Positions 10,696 to 18,774 of a DNA stretch of 64,000 nt are shown in pieces. Positions within the stretch are counted from its first letter, which is position 1; every line of letters starts with the position of its first letter. This DNA is from Pokkaliibacter sp. MBI-7 (GTDB taxonomy: Bacteria > Pseudomonadota > Gammaproteobacteria > Pseudomonadales > Balneatricaceae), in the NCBI RefSeq assembly GCF_029846635.1, contig NZ_JARVTG010000001.1, positions 3,342,501 to 3,406,500 of the forward strand. Direction: 5' to 3'. The notes under the pieces are model-generated. The model was not told the DNA's origin, did not search any database, and saw nothing but the letters and a program-made list of their open reading frames with translations. A program made the translations under genes and the position numbers.

Positions 10696-11949
10696 ATGTT
10701 CACTAAAGACCAGAACATCGCCGACTTCGATCCAGAAGTGTGGGCGGCGATCGAAGCCGAAGTACAGCGTCAGGAAGACCACATCGAGCTGATCGCTTCT
10801 GAAAACTACACTAGTCCACGGGTGATGCAGGCCCAGGGCACGCAACTGACCAACAAGTATGCTGAGGGTTATCCTGGCAAGCGTTACTACGGTGGTTGCG
10901 AATACGTTGACGTGGTTGAACAGCTGGCGATTGATCGTGCCAAGGAACTGTTCGGCGCTGATTACGCCAACGTTCAGCCTCACTCAGGTTCACAGGCCAA
11001 CTCTGCTGTTTATCTGGCGCTGTGCAATGCGGGCGACACCGTATTGGGTATGAGCCTGTCTGACGGTGGCCACCTGACTCACGGTGCCAAGCCTAACTTC
11101 TCCGGTAAGGTTTATAACTCTGTCCTGTACGGGCTGAACCCGGAAACCGGCGAGATCGACTACGAACAGGTCGAACGTCTGGCGCTGGAGCATAAGCCAA
11201 AGATGATCGTGGCAGGCTTCTCTGCCTACTCTCGTGTGGTTGACTGGGCACGCTTCCGTGAAATCGCTGACAAAGTAGGTGCCTACCTGCTGGTCGATAT
11301 GGCACACGTAGCCGGTTTGATTGCTACAGGTCTGTATCCTAATCCTGTACCTTTCGCTGACGTTGTCACCACCACTACCCACAAGACGCTGCGTGGTCCT
11401 CGCGGTGGTCTGATCCTGGCGCGCGCCAATGCCGACATCGAGAAGAAACTGAACTCCGCGGTATTCCCCGGTGGTCAGGGCGGTCCGCTGATGCATGTTA
11501 TCGCCGCCAAGGCCGTGTGCTTTAAAGAAGCCATGAGCGATGAGTTCAAGGCATATCAGCAGCTGGTGCTGGAGAACGCCCGTGCCATGGCATCAGTGTT
11601 TATCGAGCGTGGTTTTGACGTTGTGTCTGGCGGTACTGATGATCACCTGTTCCTGTTGAGCCTGATCCGTCAGGGTATCACCGGTAAGGATGCCGATGCC
11701 GCACTGGGTCGTGCACACATTACCGTCAACAAGAATGCCGTACCTAACGATCCACAGTCGCCGTTTGTCACCTCCGGTTTGCGCATTGGTACTCCAGCGG
11801 TCACTACGCGTGGTTTCGGTGTTGCCGAGTGTAAAGAGCTGGCAGGCTGGATCTGTGACATTCTGGACGACATCAATAACGAAGCGGTCATCAGTGCCGT
11901 ACAGGAAAAAGTCTCTGCCCTGTGCAAGCGTTTCCCTGTATACGCCTGA
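10696..11949 (+). CDS. glyA: Serine hydroxymethyltransferase
   Basis: PLP enzyme that interconverts serine plus tetrahydrofolate with glycine plus 5,10-methylene-tetrahydrofolate, the main one-carbon source. At 417 residues it is full length. The PLP-binding lysine lies in VVTTTTHKTLRGPRGG and the N-terminal ELIASENYTSPRV segment is intact. The start is supported by GAGGGGA before the ATG. It has its own promoter and terminator, so it is probably monocistronic although nrdR and rib genes follow. Confidence 0.98.
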   Translation: MFTKDQNIADFDPEVWAAIEAEVQRQEDHIELIASENYTSPRVMQAQGTQLTNKYAEGYPGKRYYGGCEYVDVVEQLAIDRAKELFGADYANVQPHSGSQANSAVYLALCNAGDTVLGMSLSDGGHLTHGAKPNFSGKVYNSVLYGLNPETGEIDYEQVERLALEHKPKMIVAGFSAYSRVVDWARFREIADKVGAYLLVDMAHVAGLIATGLYPNPVPFADVVTTTTHKTLRGPRGGLILARANADIEKKLNSAVFPGGQGGPLMHVIAAKAVCFKEAMSDEFKAYQQLVLENARAMASVFIERGFDVVSGGTDDHLFLLSLIRQGITGKDADAALGRAHITVNKNAVPNDPQSPFVTSGLRIGTPAVTTRGFGVAECKELAGWICDILDDINNEAVISAVQEKVSALCKRFPVYA

Positions 11950-11974
11950 TGCCACGCTGAGTCAGATGCACGAG

Positions 11975-11999
11975 ACGGCCGGATTTTCCGGCCGTTTTT
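11975..11999 (+). terminator. glyA terminator
   Basis: ACGGCCGG and CCGGCCGT form a perfect 8-bp GC-rich stem around ATTTT, followed by a run of T. Confidence 0.93.
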
Positions 12000-12065
12000 G
12001 TTGGGGCTTATGCCAATCTCAGTTACAATGTCGCCCTTCGCTCTTTAAGTAAGGTGTGCGCGTTC

Positions 12066-12548
12066 ATGCACTGTCCATTCTGCCGTGCTCAGGAAACCAA
12101 GGTAACGGATTCTCGTCTGGTGGCTGAAGGTGAACAGGTCCGTCGGCGACGGGAGTGTCTGGTCTGTGGTGAACGCTTCACAACTTACGAGCTGGCTGAA
12201 CTGGTTATGCCTCACATCATCAAGCAGGATGGCAGCCGGCAGCCCTTTGATGAGCCTAAACTCCGAGCCGGTATGCAGCGTGCGCTGGAAAAACGACCGG
12301 TGTCCACGGAGGCGGTTGAAGCCGCTATCACTCGAATAAAGCAGCAGCTGCGCGCCACTGGCGAGCGGGAAATGGGTTCCCGCTGGCTGGGCGAGGCGGT
12401 GATGAATGAACTGCGCAAGCTGGATCAGGTTGCCTACGTGCGTTTTGCATCGGTATATCGTGACTTCCAGGATATCGAAGAATTCAAGAAAGAAATCGAA
12501 ATGCTGACCAGCCAGGAGCCGGAACAGAAGGGGGCATCCCTTGACTAG
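12066..12548 (+). CDS. nrdR: Transcriptional repressor NrdR
   Basis: A 160-residue nucleotide-sensing repressor of ribonucleotide reductase genes. It starts with the zinc ribbon CPFC...CLVC (residues 3-34) and continues with an ATP-cone domain (about 49-139). The start at 12066 gives the invariant MHCPFC N-terminus; an in-frame codon 12 bp upstream is not conserved. It overlaps ribD by 8 nt, so the two are translationally coupled at the head of the riboflavin operon, the arrangement also seen in Pseudomonas. Confidence 0.97.
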   Translation: MHCPFCRAQETKVTDSRLVAEGEQVRRRRECLVCGERFTTYELAELVMPHIIKQDGSRQPFDEPKLRAGMQRALEKRPVSTEAVEAAITRIKQQLRATGEREMGSRWLGEAVMNELRKLDQVAYVRFASVYRDFQDIEEFKKEIEMLTSQEPEQKGASLD

Positions 12549-13671
12549 CTGGAGCGCTGCTGATACTGCCTACATGAGTCGCGCCTTGCATCTTGCGGAG
12601 CGTGGTCTGTACAGCACCGATCCCAATCCTCGCGTAGGTTGTGTGCTGGTCAAAGATGGTCAGGTGATTGGTGAAGGCTTTCATGAGCGCGCAGGTGAAC
12701 CTCACGCAGAAGTTTATGCGCTGCGCATGGCCGGTGAGGCAGCCAAGGGGGCAACAGCCTACGTCAGTCTGGAGCCCTGTGCCCATCATGGTCGCACACC
12801 ACCTTGTGCCGAAGGTCTGGTGAGGGCCGGTGTTGCACGGGTAGTGAGTGCCATGCAGGATCCCAATCCACTGGTCAGTGGTAAGGGACACGGAATACTG
12901 GCGTCTCATGGCATTGAGGTCAGTTGGGGGCTGCTGGAAAGCCAGGCACGCACCCTGAACCCCGGCTTTATCAAACGCATGTCGACCGGGTTGCCTTACG
13001 TAAGAGTCAAGCTGGCCATGAGTCTCGATGGTCGTACCGCGATGGCTTCCGGTGAAAGTCAGTGGATTACCGGTGCGGCGGCGCGCGCCGATGTGCAGCG
13101 CCTGCGTGCACGCAGTTCCGCCGTGGTGAGCGGTATTGATACTGTACTTGCCGACAACGCAGCATTGACGGTCAGGCTGGCAGAAGCCGGGCTGGATGCC
13201 GAGACCTGTGCTCGGCGCGGCGAGCGGCAACCGTTGCGGGTAGTGCTGGATAGTCATCAGCGCCTTGCTGCCCACCCAGACTGCCGTTTGTTGCAGAGTG
13301 CAGGCGAGGTGGTGCTGGCGCATGGCTCAGCACAGCTGGCGGAAGAGTTGGTGACGAGAGTGCAAAGTCTGAGCTTGCCTCGCTCTTCTACAGGGTTGGA
13401 TTTGCAGACTTTACTGCGGCAGCTGGCCGCACGTGGTTGCAACGAGGTGCTGGTGGAGGCGGGTGCCACATTGGCGGGTGCTTTTGTCAGCGCTGGGCTG
13501 GTGGATGAGCTGGTGATCTATATGGCGCCGGTATTGTTGGGCAGTCTGGCCCGCCCGTTGCTGAATCTGCCGCTGCAGCAGATGCAGGAGAAGCTGCGCC
13601 TGACGATTAAGGATATGTGTCAGGTGGGTGAAGACTGGCGTATTACCGCGTTACCACAGGTAGCCGACTAG
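12541..13671 (+). CDS. ribD: Riboflavin biosynthesis deaminase/reductase RibD
   Basis: Bifunctional enzyme for the second and third steps of riboflavin synthesis: deamination of the pyrimidine and NADPH reduction of the ribosyl chain. The N-terminal deaminase has the zinc motifs PHAEV and PCAHHGRTPPC; the C-terminal reductase contains the GESQWITG segment. 376 residues from a TTG start at 12541, supported by AAGGGGG about seven bases upstream and by similarity to E. coli RibD beginning just before MSRALHLA. An ATG 33 bp further in is an alternative. Confidence 0.94.
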   Translation: MTSWSAADTAYMSRALHLAERGLYSTDPNPRVGCVLVKDGQVIGEGFHERAGEPHAEVYALRMAGEAAKGATAYVSLEPCAHHGRTPPCAEGLVRAGVARVVSAMQDPNPLVSGKGHGILASHGIEVSWGLLESQARTLNPGFIKRMSTGLPYVRVKLAMSLDGRTAMASGESQWITGAAARADVQRLRARSSAVVSGIDTVLADNAALTVRLAEAGLDAETCARRGERQPLRVVLDSHQRLAAHPDCRLLQSAGEVVLAHGSAQLAEELVTRVQSLSLPRSSTGLDLQTLLRQLAARGCNEVLVEAGATLAGAFVSAGLVDELVIYMAPVLLGSLARPLLNLPLQQMQEKLRLTIKDMCQVGEDWRITALPQVAD

Positions 13672-13694
13672 CTGGAATTGAGCGCTGTACTAGA

Positions 13695-14360
13695 ATGTTT
13701 ACAGGAATAATTGAAGCGTTAGGAACGGTGCAGCAAATTACCCGTCAAGGCGGGGATCTGCAGCTGAGCATCGCCAGTGACACACTGGATTTCAGTGATG
13801 TCCGTCTGGGCGATTCTATCGCCACTCAGGGTGTCTGTCTGACAGTGGTTGCGCTACAGGGGCGGCAGTTTGTTGCGGATGTTTCGCGTGAGACTCTGCA
13901 GCATACCACTCTGCCAGAATGGGCCGTCGGTCAGCGTGTCAATCTGGAAAAGGCGTTGTTACCGACTACACGTCTGGGCGGTCATCTGGTCAGCGGTCAT
14001 GTTGATGCTGTTGGCGTCATCCGTGATGTGCGTCGTGATGCCCGTTCTCTGTGGGTACAGATTGAGTCGCCCGTGATGCTGGCACGTTATCTGGCACGCA
14101 AAGGATCTGTCTGTGTTGATGGTGTGAGTCTGACCATCAATGCAGTGGAAGGCCTACTGTTTGAATTGAACATCGTGCCTCATACGGCAGATATGACTAC
14201 GCTGAGCAGCCTCAGGCAGGGCTCCAGGGTGAACCTTGAAGTGGACGTTCTGGCACGGTATCTGGAGCGCATGCTGAATAGCGCTGCCAGCGAGCCTGAA
14301 TCAGCGGCAGGTGTGTCAATGTCGGCCTTGCTGCAACATGGATTTATGCGGCGTCGCTGA
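13695..14360 (+). CDS. ribE: Riboflavin synthase alpha chain
   Basis: Dismutates two 6,7-dimethyl-8-ribityllumazine molecules into riboflavin and the pyrimidine substrate. The 221-residue protein has the invariant MFTGIIEALG start and two tandem lumazine-binding beta-barrels (about 1-97 and 98-200). The C-terminal tail after about 200 is variable. 23 bp after ribD; weak Shine-Dalgarno. In E. coli nomenclature the same gene is ribC. Confidence 0.96.
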   Translation: MFTGIIEALGTVQQITRQGGDLQLSIASDTLDFSDVRLGDSIATQGVCLTVVALQGRQFVADVSRETLQHTTLPEWAVGQRVNLEKALLPTTRLGGHLVSGHVDAVGVIRDVRRDARSLWVQIESPVMLARYLARKGSVCVDGVSLTINAVEGLLFELNIVPHTADMTTLSSLRQGSRVNLEVDVLARYLERMLNSAASEPESAAGVSMSALLQHGFMRRR

Positions 14361-14418
14361 GTGACGTCCGGTGCCTTGCGATGGCAGGGATAACGCAAGA
14401 CTTAACAGAGGTTCGCGA

Positions 14419-15531
14419 ATGAGTGTTAACAGTGTTGAGGAGATCATCGAAGATATCCGTCAGGGTAAGATGGTCATTCTGATGGATGATGAGGACCGTG
14501 AGAATGAAGGTGATCTGATTCTGGCAGCCGATAAGGTCACTCCAGAGCATATCAACTTCATGGCCAAGTATGCCCGTGGTCTGATTTGCCTGACACTGAC
14601 GCGTGAACGTTGCGAGTATCTCAAACTGCCATTGATGGTCAGTGCGAACGGCACGCCTTATGCTACCAACTTTACGGTCTCTATTGAGGCGGCAACGGGC
14701 GTTACCACCGGTATTTCTGCGGCAGATCGCGCCCGTACCGTACAGGTAGCCGTGAATGCCGAGAGTCGTCCGGAAGACATCGTGCAACCTGGGCATATAT
14801 TCCCGTTGATGGCACGGCCGGGTGGCGTACTTTCAAGAGCAGGACACACTGAAGCAGGGTGTGATCTGGCCAGACTGGCAGGGCTGACTTCTGCGTCGGT
14901 TATTGTCGAGATCATGAATGAAGATGGCAGCATGGCCCGCCGTCCTGATCTGGAAGAGTTCGCTCGAACCCATGATCTCAAGATCGGCACGATCGCTGAT
15001 CTGATCCACTATCGTACTCTGCATGAGAAGACGATCGAGCAGGTAGCAGAGGCTGAGTTACAAACCGAGTTTGGTGCTTTTAAAGCCGTTACTTTCCTCG
15101 ATCGTATTCAGGGCAAGTCACATCTGGCCCTAGTGCGCGGTGAAATAAATGCGGCTGAGCCGACGCTGGTGCGTGTGCACATGGCAGAAGTGATGCGCGA
15201 TATTATCGGTGTGCAGTCACCCGGTAAGTGGACAATGCGCAGCTCGTTGCAGGCTATCGCTGAAGCAGGTTCTGGCGTGGCAGTGCTGCTCGCAGGGCAG
15301 CAATGTGAAGACCTGGGGGCAGCGCTGGAAAGTTTTGTCCATCCGAAACGAAGCCGGGTGGCACAGCGTGAGGGCGGCGTGTCTGGGGTGTATCAGACCG
15401 TGGGTACCGGATCGCAGATTTTACGGGCATTGGGAGTAGGCAAGATGCGTCTGCTGTCGAGCCCGGTCAAATTTACCGCGATTTCTGGCTTTGACCTGGA
15501 AATTGTCGAATATGTTGAAGCTGAAGATTGA
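14419..15531 (+). CDS. ribBA: DHBP synthase with degenerate GTP cyclohydrolase II domain
   Basis: The N-terminal half (about 1-200) is 3,4-dihydroxy-2-butanone-4-phosphate synthase, with DDEDRENEGDLILAAD and RPGGVLSRAGHTEAGCDLA intact; it makes the four-carbon riboflavin precursor. The C-terminal half has the fold region of GTP cyclohydrolase II but lacks the zinc cysteine cluster and the EGRGIGL motif, both of which are intact in the separate ribA gene at 18113. The second domain is therefore probably not catalytic for GTP. Start at 14419 (MSVNSVEEII) chosen by conservation. 370 residues. Confidence 0.95.
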   Translation: MSVNSVEEIIEDIRQGKMVILMDDEDRENEGDLILAADKVTPEHINFMAKYARGLICLTLTRERCEYLKLPLMVSANGTPYATNFTVSIEAATGVTTGISAADRARTVQVAVNAESRPEDIVQPGHIFPLMARPGGVLSRAGHTEAGCDLARLAGLTSASVIVEIMNEDGSMARRPDLEEFARTHDLKIGTIADLIHYRTLHEKTIEQVAEAELQTEFGAFKAVTFLDRIQGKSHLALVRGEINAAEPTLVRVHMAEVMRDIIGVQSPGKWTMRSSLQAIAEAGSGVAVLLAGQQCEDLGAALESFVHPKRSRVAQREGGVSGVYQTVGTGSQILRALGVGKMRLLSSPVKFTAISGFDLEIVEYVEAED

Positions 15532-15550
15532 GTGTCGGAACGGATAACTT

Positions 15551-16030
15551 ATGAGCGTTAAACGAATCGAAGGGGACTTCACCAGAGTGACTGGTAGTTA
15601 CACCATTGTGGTGGCCCGCTTTAATAGCTTTGTGGTGGATAGCCTGCTGGAAGGCGCTATCGATACCCTGAAACGTCATGGCGTGAGCGAAGACAATATT
15701 CGCGTTGTCTATGTTCCCGGTGCATTCGAAATCGCACTGGCTGCGCAGAAAGTGGCCGAGCAGAAGCGTGATGACGCCATCATCGCTCTGGGGGCAGTGA
15801 TCCGGGGTGGTACTCCTCATTTCGAGTATGTCTGCTCTGAATCTGCCAAGGGGCTGACCAAAGTAGGTCTGGATAGTGGTATTCCCGTCATGAACGGCAT
15901 TATCACTGTGAACAGTATCGAACAGGCCATTGAGCGTTCTGGTACTAAAGCAGGCAACAAAGGCGCTGAGGCCGCTTTGGGCGCGATCGAAATGGTCAGT
16001 ATGCTCAAGCAGCTGGAGGCAGATGCATGA
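15551..16030 (+). CDS. ribH: 6,7-dimethyl-8-ribityllumazine synthase
   Basis: Condenses the ribityl-aminopyrimidine with DHBP to form lumazine, the penultimate riboflavin step; normally a hollow icosahedral or pentameric assembly. 159 residues, with ARFNSFVVDSLLEGA at the N-terminus and GGTPHFEYV bearing the catalytic histidine. The stop codon overlaps the start of nusB by four bases (ATGA). Confidence 0.97.
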   Translation: MSVKRIEGDFTRVTGSYTIVVARFNSFVVDSLLEGAIDTLKRHGVSEDNIRVVYVPGAFEIALAAQKVAEQKRDDAIIALGAVIRGGTPHFEYVCSESAKGLTKVGLDSGIPVMNGIITVNSIEQAIERSGTKAGNKGAEAALGAIEMVSMLKQLEADA

Positions 16031-16497
16031 GCCAGGATAAGCCGGTCAAAAAAGAGGCGTTGGCCAACAAACGGCGTAACGCCCGCCAGTTCAGCCTGCA
16101 GGCTTTATATCAATGGAGCTTGGCGGGTGGCAATCTGACCGACATCGAGGTGCAGTTCCGTACTGACAATGACATGTCGAAAACGGATCTGACGCTGTTC
16201 CGTGAGCTGTTGCATGGTGTGCCTGCCAAGGTAGCTGAACTGGATGAGCATTTGCAGCCAAAGCTGGACCGTGCTCTGAAAGATCTGGATCCGGTAGAAA
16301 AATGCATTCTGCGGATGGGTGCCTATGAGTTGGCTTTCCGTCTCGAAGTGCCTTATCGGGTGGTTATCAACGAGTGTGTTGAGTTGGCTAAGCTGTTTGG
16401 TGCTACTGACAGCCACAAGTACATCAATGGTGTGCTGGATCGGGTAGCGCGTGAACTGCGTGCTGCAGAAACGCAGCGCAACAATCGCCCTGCCTGA
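16027..16497 (+). CDS. nusB: Transcription antitermination factor NusB
   Basis: A 156-residue all-helical protein that binds boxA RNA with NusE (S10) to prevent Rho termination in rRNA operons. RRNARQFSLQALYQW at the N-terminus and ATDSHKYINGVLDRVAREL at the C-terminus are characteristic. Coupled to ribH by an ATGA overlap, the classical rib-nus arrangement. Confidence 0.97.
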   Translation: MSQDKPVKKEALANKRRNARQFSLQALYQWSLAGGNLTDIEVQFRTDNDMSKTDLTLFRELLHGVPAKVAELDEHLQPKLDRALKDLDPVEKCILRMGAYELAFRLEVPYRVVINECVELAKLFGATDSHKYINGVLDRVARELRAAETQRNNRPA

Positions 16498-16508
16498 TTC
16501 CGGCTTTC

Positions 16509-17477
16509 ATGGCGCTCTCCGAGTTCGATCTCATTCATCGCTTCTTCCAGAGCGAGTCATTGCAGTGTGGGCAGGGCGTCATCCTCGGTATCGGTGATGA
16601 TTGCGCCCTGCTGAATTTACGCCCCGGTGAGCAGTTGGCGGTATCGATGGATACCATGGTCAGCGGGGTGCATTTTCCCGTTGATGCTGCAGCTGAGGAT
16701 ATCGGCTATCGGTTGCTGGCGGCTAATCTGAGTGATCTGGCCGCGATGGGGGCGGAGCCTGTTTGGTTTACGCTCGCGTTGACGATACCGAGCGTCAATG
16801 AAAGCTGGCTTGAGGGCTTCGCGCGCGGTCTGGCGCAGCTGGCGGGGGAGTTTCATCTTTCTCTGGTGGGTGGTGATACCACGCGCGGGCCTCTTACGCT
16901 GACGGTGCAGGTGCATGGCCGGATTCCGGTCGGCCAGGCACTGCGTCGTGATGGTGCCTATGCCGGGGATCAGATCTATGTCAGCGGCAGTCTGGGTGAC
17001 TCTGCTGCCGGATTGGCTCTGGCACTTAACCCTCCTTCCTTGTTATCTCCTAATGATAGTTATCTGCTCGAGCGCTTCTACCGCCCCACTCCACGGGTGG
17101 AAATGGGGCGGTTGTTACGTCCCTATGCGTCAGCGGTGATTGATATATCCGATGGTTTGCTGGGTGACCTGCAACATATTCTGCAACGCAGTCATATGGG
17201 TGCTGAGCTGGAACTTCAGCATGTGCCGCTCTCGGAGCCGCTGTTGGCGACGATGCCAAAGCAGGATGCGTTGCTGAAAGCGCTGACCGGTGGTGAGGAC
17301 TTTGAGCTGTGTTTCACAGTTAATCCGGCCGATGAAGCTAACATGCTGCGAGAACTGCAACGCCTGCAGGTGCCACTCACTCGTATTGGCACCATCACTC
17401 ATCGTACCGGATTGCGCATGGCTCTGGATGGCGAAGAATTTTCTTTACCAGCGCATCTGGGATTTCAGCATTTCTAA
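16509..17477 (+). CDS. thiL: Thiamine-monophosphate kinase
   Basis: Phosphorylates thiamine monophosphate to the active coenzyme thiamine diphosphate. The 322-residue protein has the N-terminal GIGDDCALL metal-binding segment, LAAMGAEPVWF, the VGGDTTRG loop and DISDGLLGDL. It lies 11 bp after nusB with a weak ribosome-binding site, so translation may depend on coupling. Confidence 0.97.
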   Translation: MALSEFDLIHRFFQSESLQCGQGVILGIGDDCALLNLRPGEQLAVSMDTMVSGVHFPVDAAAEDIGYRLLAANLSDLAAMGAEPVWFTLALTIPSVNESWLEGFARGLAQLAGEFHLSLVGGDTTRGPLTLTVQVHGRIPVGQALRRDGAYAGDQIYVSGSLGDSAAGLALALNPPSLLSPNDSYLLERFYRPTPRVEMGRLLRPYASAVIDISDGLLGDLQHILQRSHMGAELELQHVPLSEPLLATMPKQDALLKALTGGEDFELCFTVNPADEANMLRELQRLQVPLTRIGTITHRTGLRMALDGEEFSLPAHLGFQHF

Positions 17478-17513
17478 CCCCATCTTTCCAACGCACCCGC
17501 ATACGACGACATT

Positions 17514-18008
17514 ATGGCCAAGCATTACCCCCCGTTACCAATCAGTATCTGGCGTCATCCGGCGCATATTCTGGCATTTGGTTTTGGCAGCGGACTGTCA
17601 CCCAAGGCTCCGGGTACAGTAGGGACGCTGGCGGCTGTCCCCTTTGTCTGGCTGGCGATGCAGTATTCGCTGATGCCTTACCTGATCATTTTGCTGGTGG
17701 CGGCGCTGGTTGGTATCTACGTGTGTGACAAAACCGCACGAGACCTCAGAGTGCATGATCACCCCGGCATTGTCTGGGACGAATTTGTTGGCTATGGCAT
17801 TACCCTGATTGCGGCACCGGATACCAGCTATGTCCTGTTGCTGGCCTTTTTCTGGTTTCGTCTGTTCGATATTGCTAAACCCTGGCCCATTCGCGTGCTG
17901 GATGCCAAAGTACATGGTGGCTGGGGCATTATGCTGGATGACATTGTTGCCGGGTTGTTTGCCTGGGTGGCAGTACAACTGAGCTACCTGTTGTGGCAGT
18001 TATTTTGA
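17514..18008 (+). CDS. pgpA: Phosphatidylglycerophosphatase A
   Basis: Inner-membrane phosphatase that converts phosphatidylglycerophosphate to phosphatidylglycerol. 164 residues with about four hydrophobic segments; GLSPKAPGTVGTLAAVPF and WDEFVGYGITL are the family motifs. Follows thiL in the same operon, as in E. coli and Pseudomonas. Confidence 0.95.
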   Translation: MAKHYPPLPISIWRHPAHILAFGFGSGLSPKAPGTVGTLAAVPFVWLAMQYSLMPYLIILLVAALVGIYVCDKTARDLRVHDHPGIVWDEFVGYGITLIAAPDTSYVLLLAFFWFRLFDIAKPWPIRVLDAKVHGGWGIMLDDIVAGLFAWVAVQLSYLLWQLF

Positions 18009-18112
18009 GTGAAGACACTATAGGCCGCGTTTGTGTGGCTGGCGAAGACGTTATAGCCAGCAGTCCTGAACAGGACGGGCAAACGCAACTGAGTTCAAGA
18101 GGAAATAAAGCA

Positions 18113-18724
18113 GTGACGATACGTTATGTCGCTTCATCCCGGTTACCTACGCCGTGGGCGGTGTTTACCATGCATGGCTTTGCAGAGGAGCAGACGGGCA
18201 AGGAGCATGTGGTGCTGACGTTGGGCGCTGTGGGTGATGGTGAGCCAGTACTGGGTCGTATCCATTCTGAGTGTCTGACCGGGGATGCCTTATTCAGCTT
18301 GCGTTGTGACTGTGGTTTTCAGTTGGAAGCGGCTTTGCAGGCTATCGCTGAAGAAGGGCGCGGAGCATTGCTCTATGTGCGTCAGGAAGGCAGAGGTATT
18401 GGTCTGCTTAATAAAATTCGCGCCTATAACCTGCAAGACCAGGGAGCTGATACGGTCGAAGCGAATGAGCGTCTGGGTTTTGCTGCAGATATGCGTGACT
18501 ACAGTATTTGCATTCCGATGCTGGAGCATCTGAATATCAAATCACTTCGTCTGATGACCAACAATCCACGCAAGGTGAAGGCCATGCAGGGTTTCGGAAT
18601 CAATATCGCTGAGCGTGTACCTTTGCAGGTGGGACGGAATGTGCACAATGCCCACTATCTGGCGACTAAGGCAGGTAAGCTGGGACATATGTTTGAAGTA
18701 CCGCTGCAGCACCATCAGGACTGA
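18113..18724 (+). CDS. ribA: GTP cyclohydrolase II
   Basis: First step of riboflavin synthesis, opening GTP to the diaminopyrimidine. A GTG start at 18113 is chosen: it follows AGAGGAAA by about ten bases, and the resulting 203-residue protein begins just where E. coli RibA does (before LPTPW). The frame is open further upstream but that segment is not conserved. Zinc ligands are in ECLTGDALFSLRCDCG, and the catalytic loop QEGRGIGLLNKIRAY is intact. This stand-alone enzyme makes up for the degenerate second domain of RibBA. Confidence 0.95.
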   Translation: MTIRYVASSRLPTPWAVFTMHGFAEEQTGKEHVVLTLGAVGDGEPVLGRIHSECLTGDALFSLRCDCGFQLEAALQAIAEEGRGALLYVRQEGRGIGLLNKIRAYNLQDQGADTVEANERLGFAADMRDYSICIPMLEHLNIKSLRLMTNNPRKVKAMQGFGINIAERVPLQVGRNVHNAHYLATKAGKLGHMFEVPLQHHQD

Positions 18725-18740
18725 GAGTGCCAGCCTCCAT

Positions 18741-18769
18741 CAGCCGCCATGCTCTATGGCGGCTGTTTG
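18741..18769. terminator. Terminator between convergent ribA and dxs
   Basis: CAGCCGCCAT and ATGGCGGCTG make a perfect 10-bp stem around GCTCT, followed by TTTGT on the plus strand. Better suited to ending ribA; the minus-strand tail is less T-rich. Confidence 0.75.
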
Positions 18770-18774
18770 TCGGA

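Noticed and set aside
12450..14418. FMN riboswitch in the riboflavin operon
   Set aside because: Spacers before ribD, ribE and ribBA are too short or lack the conserved RFN elements.
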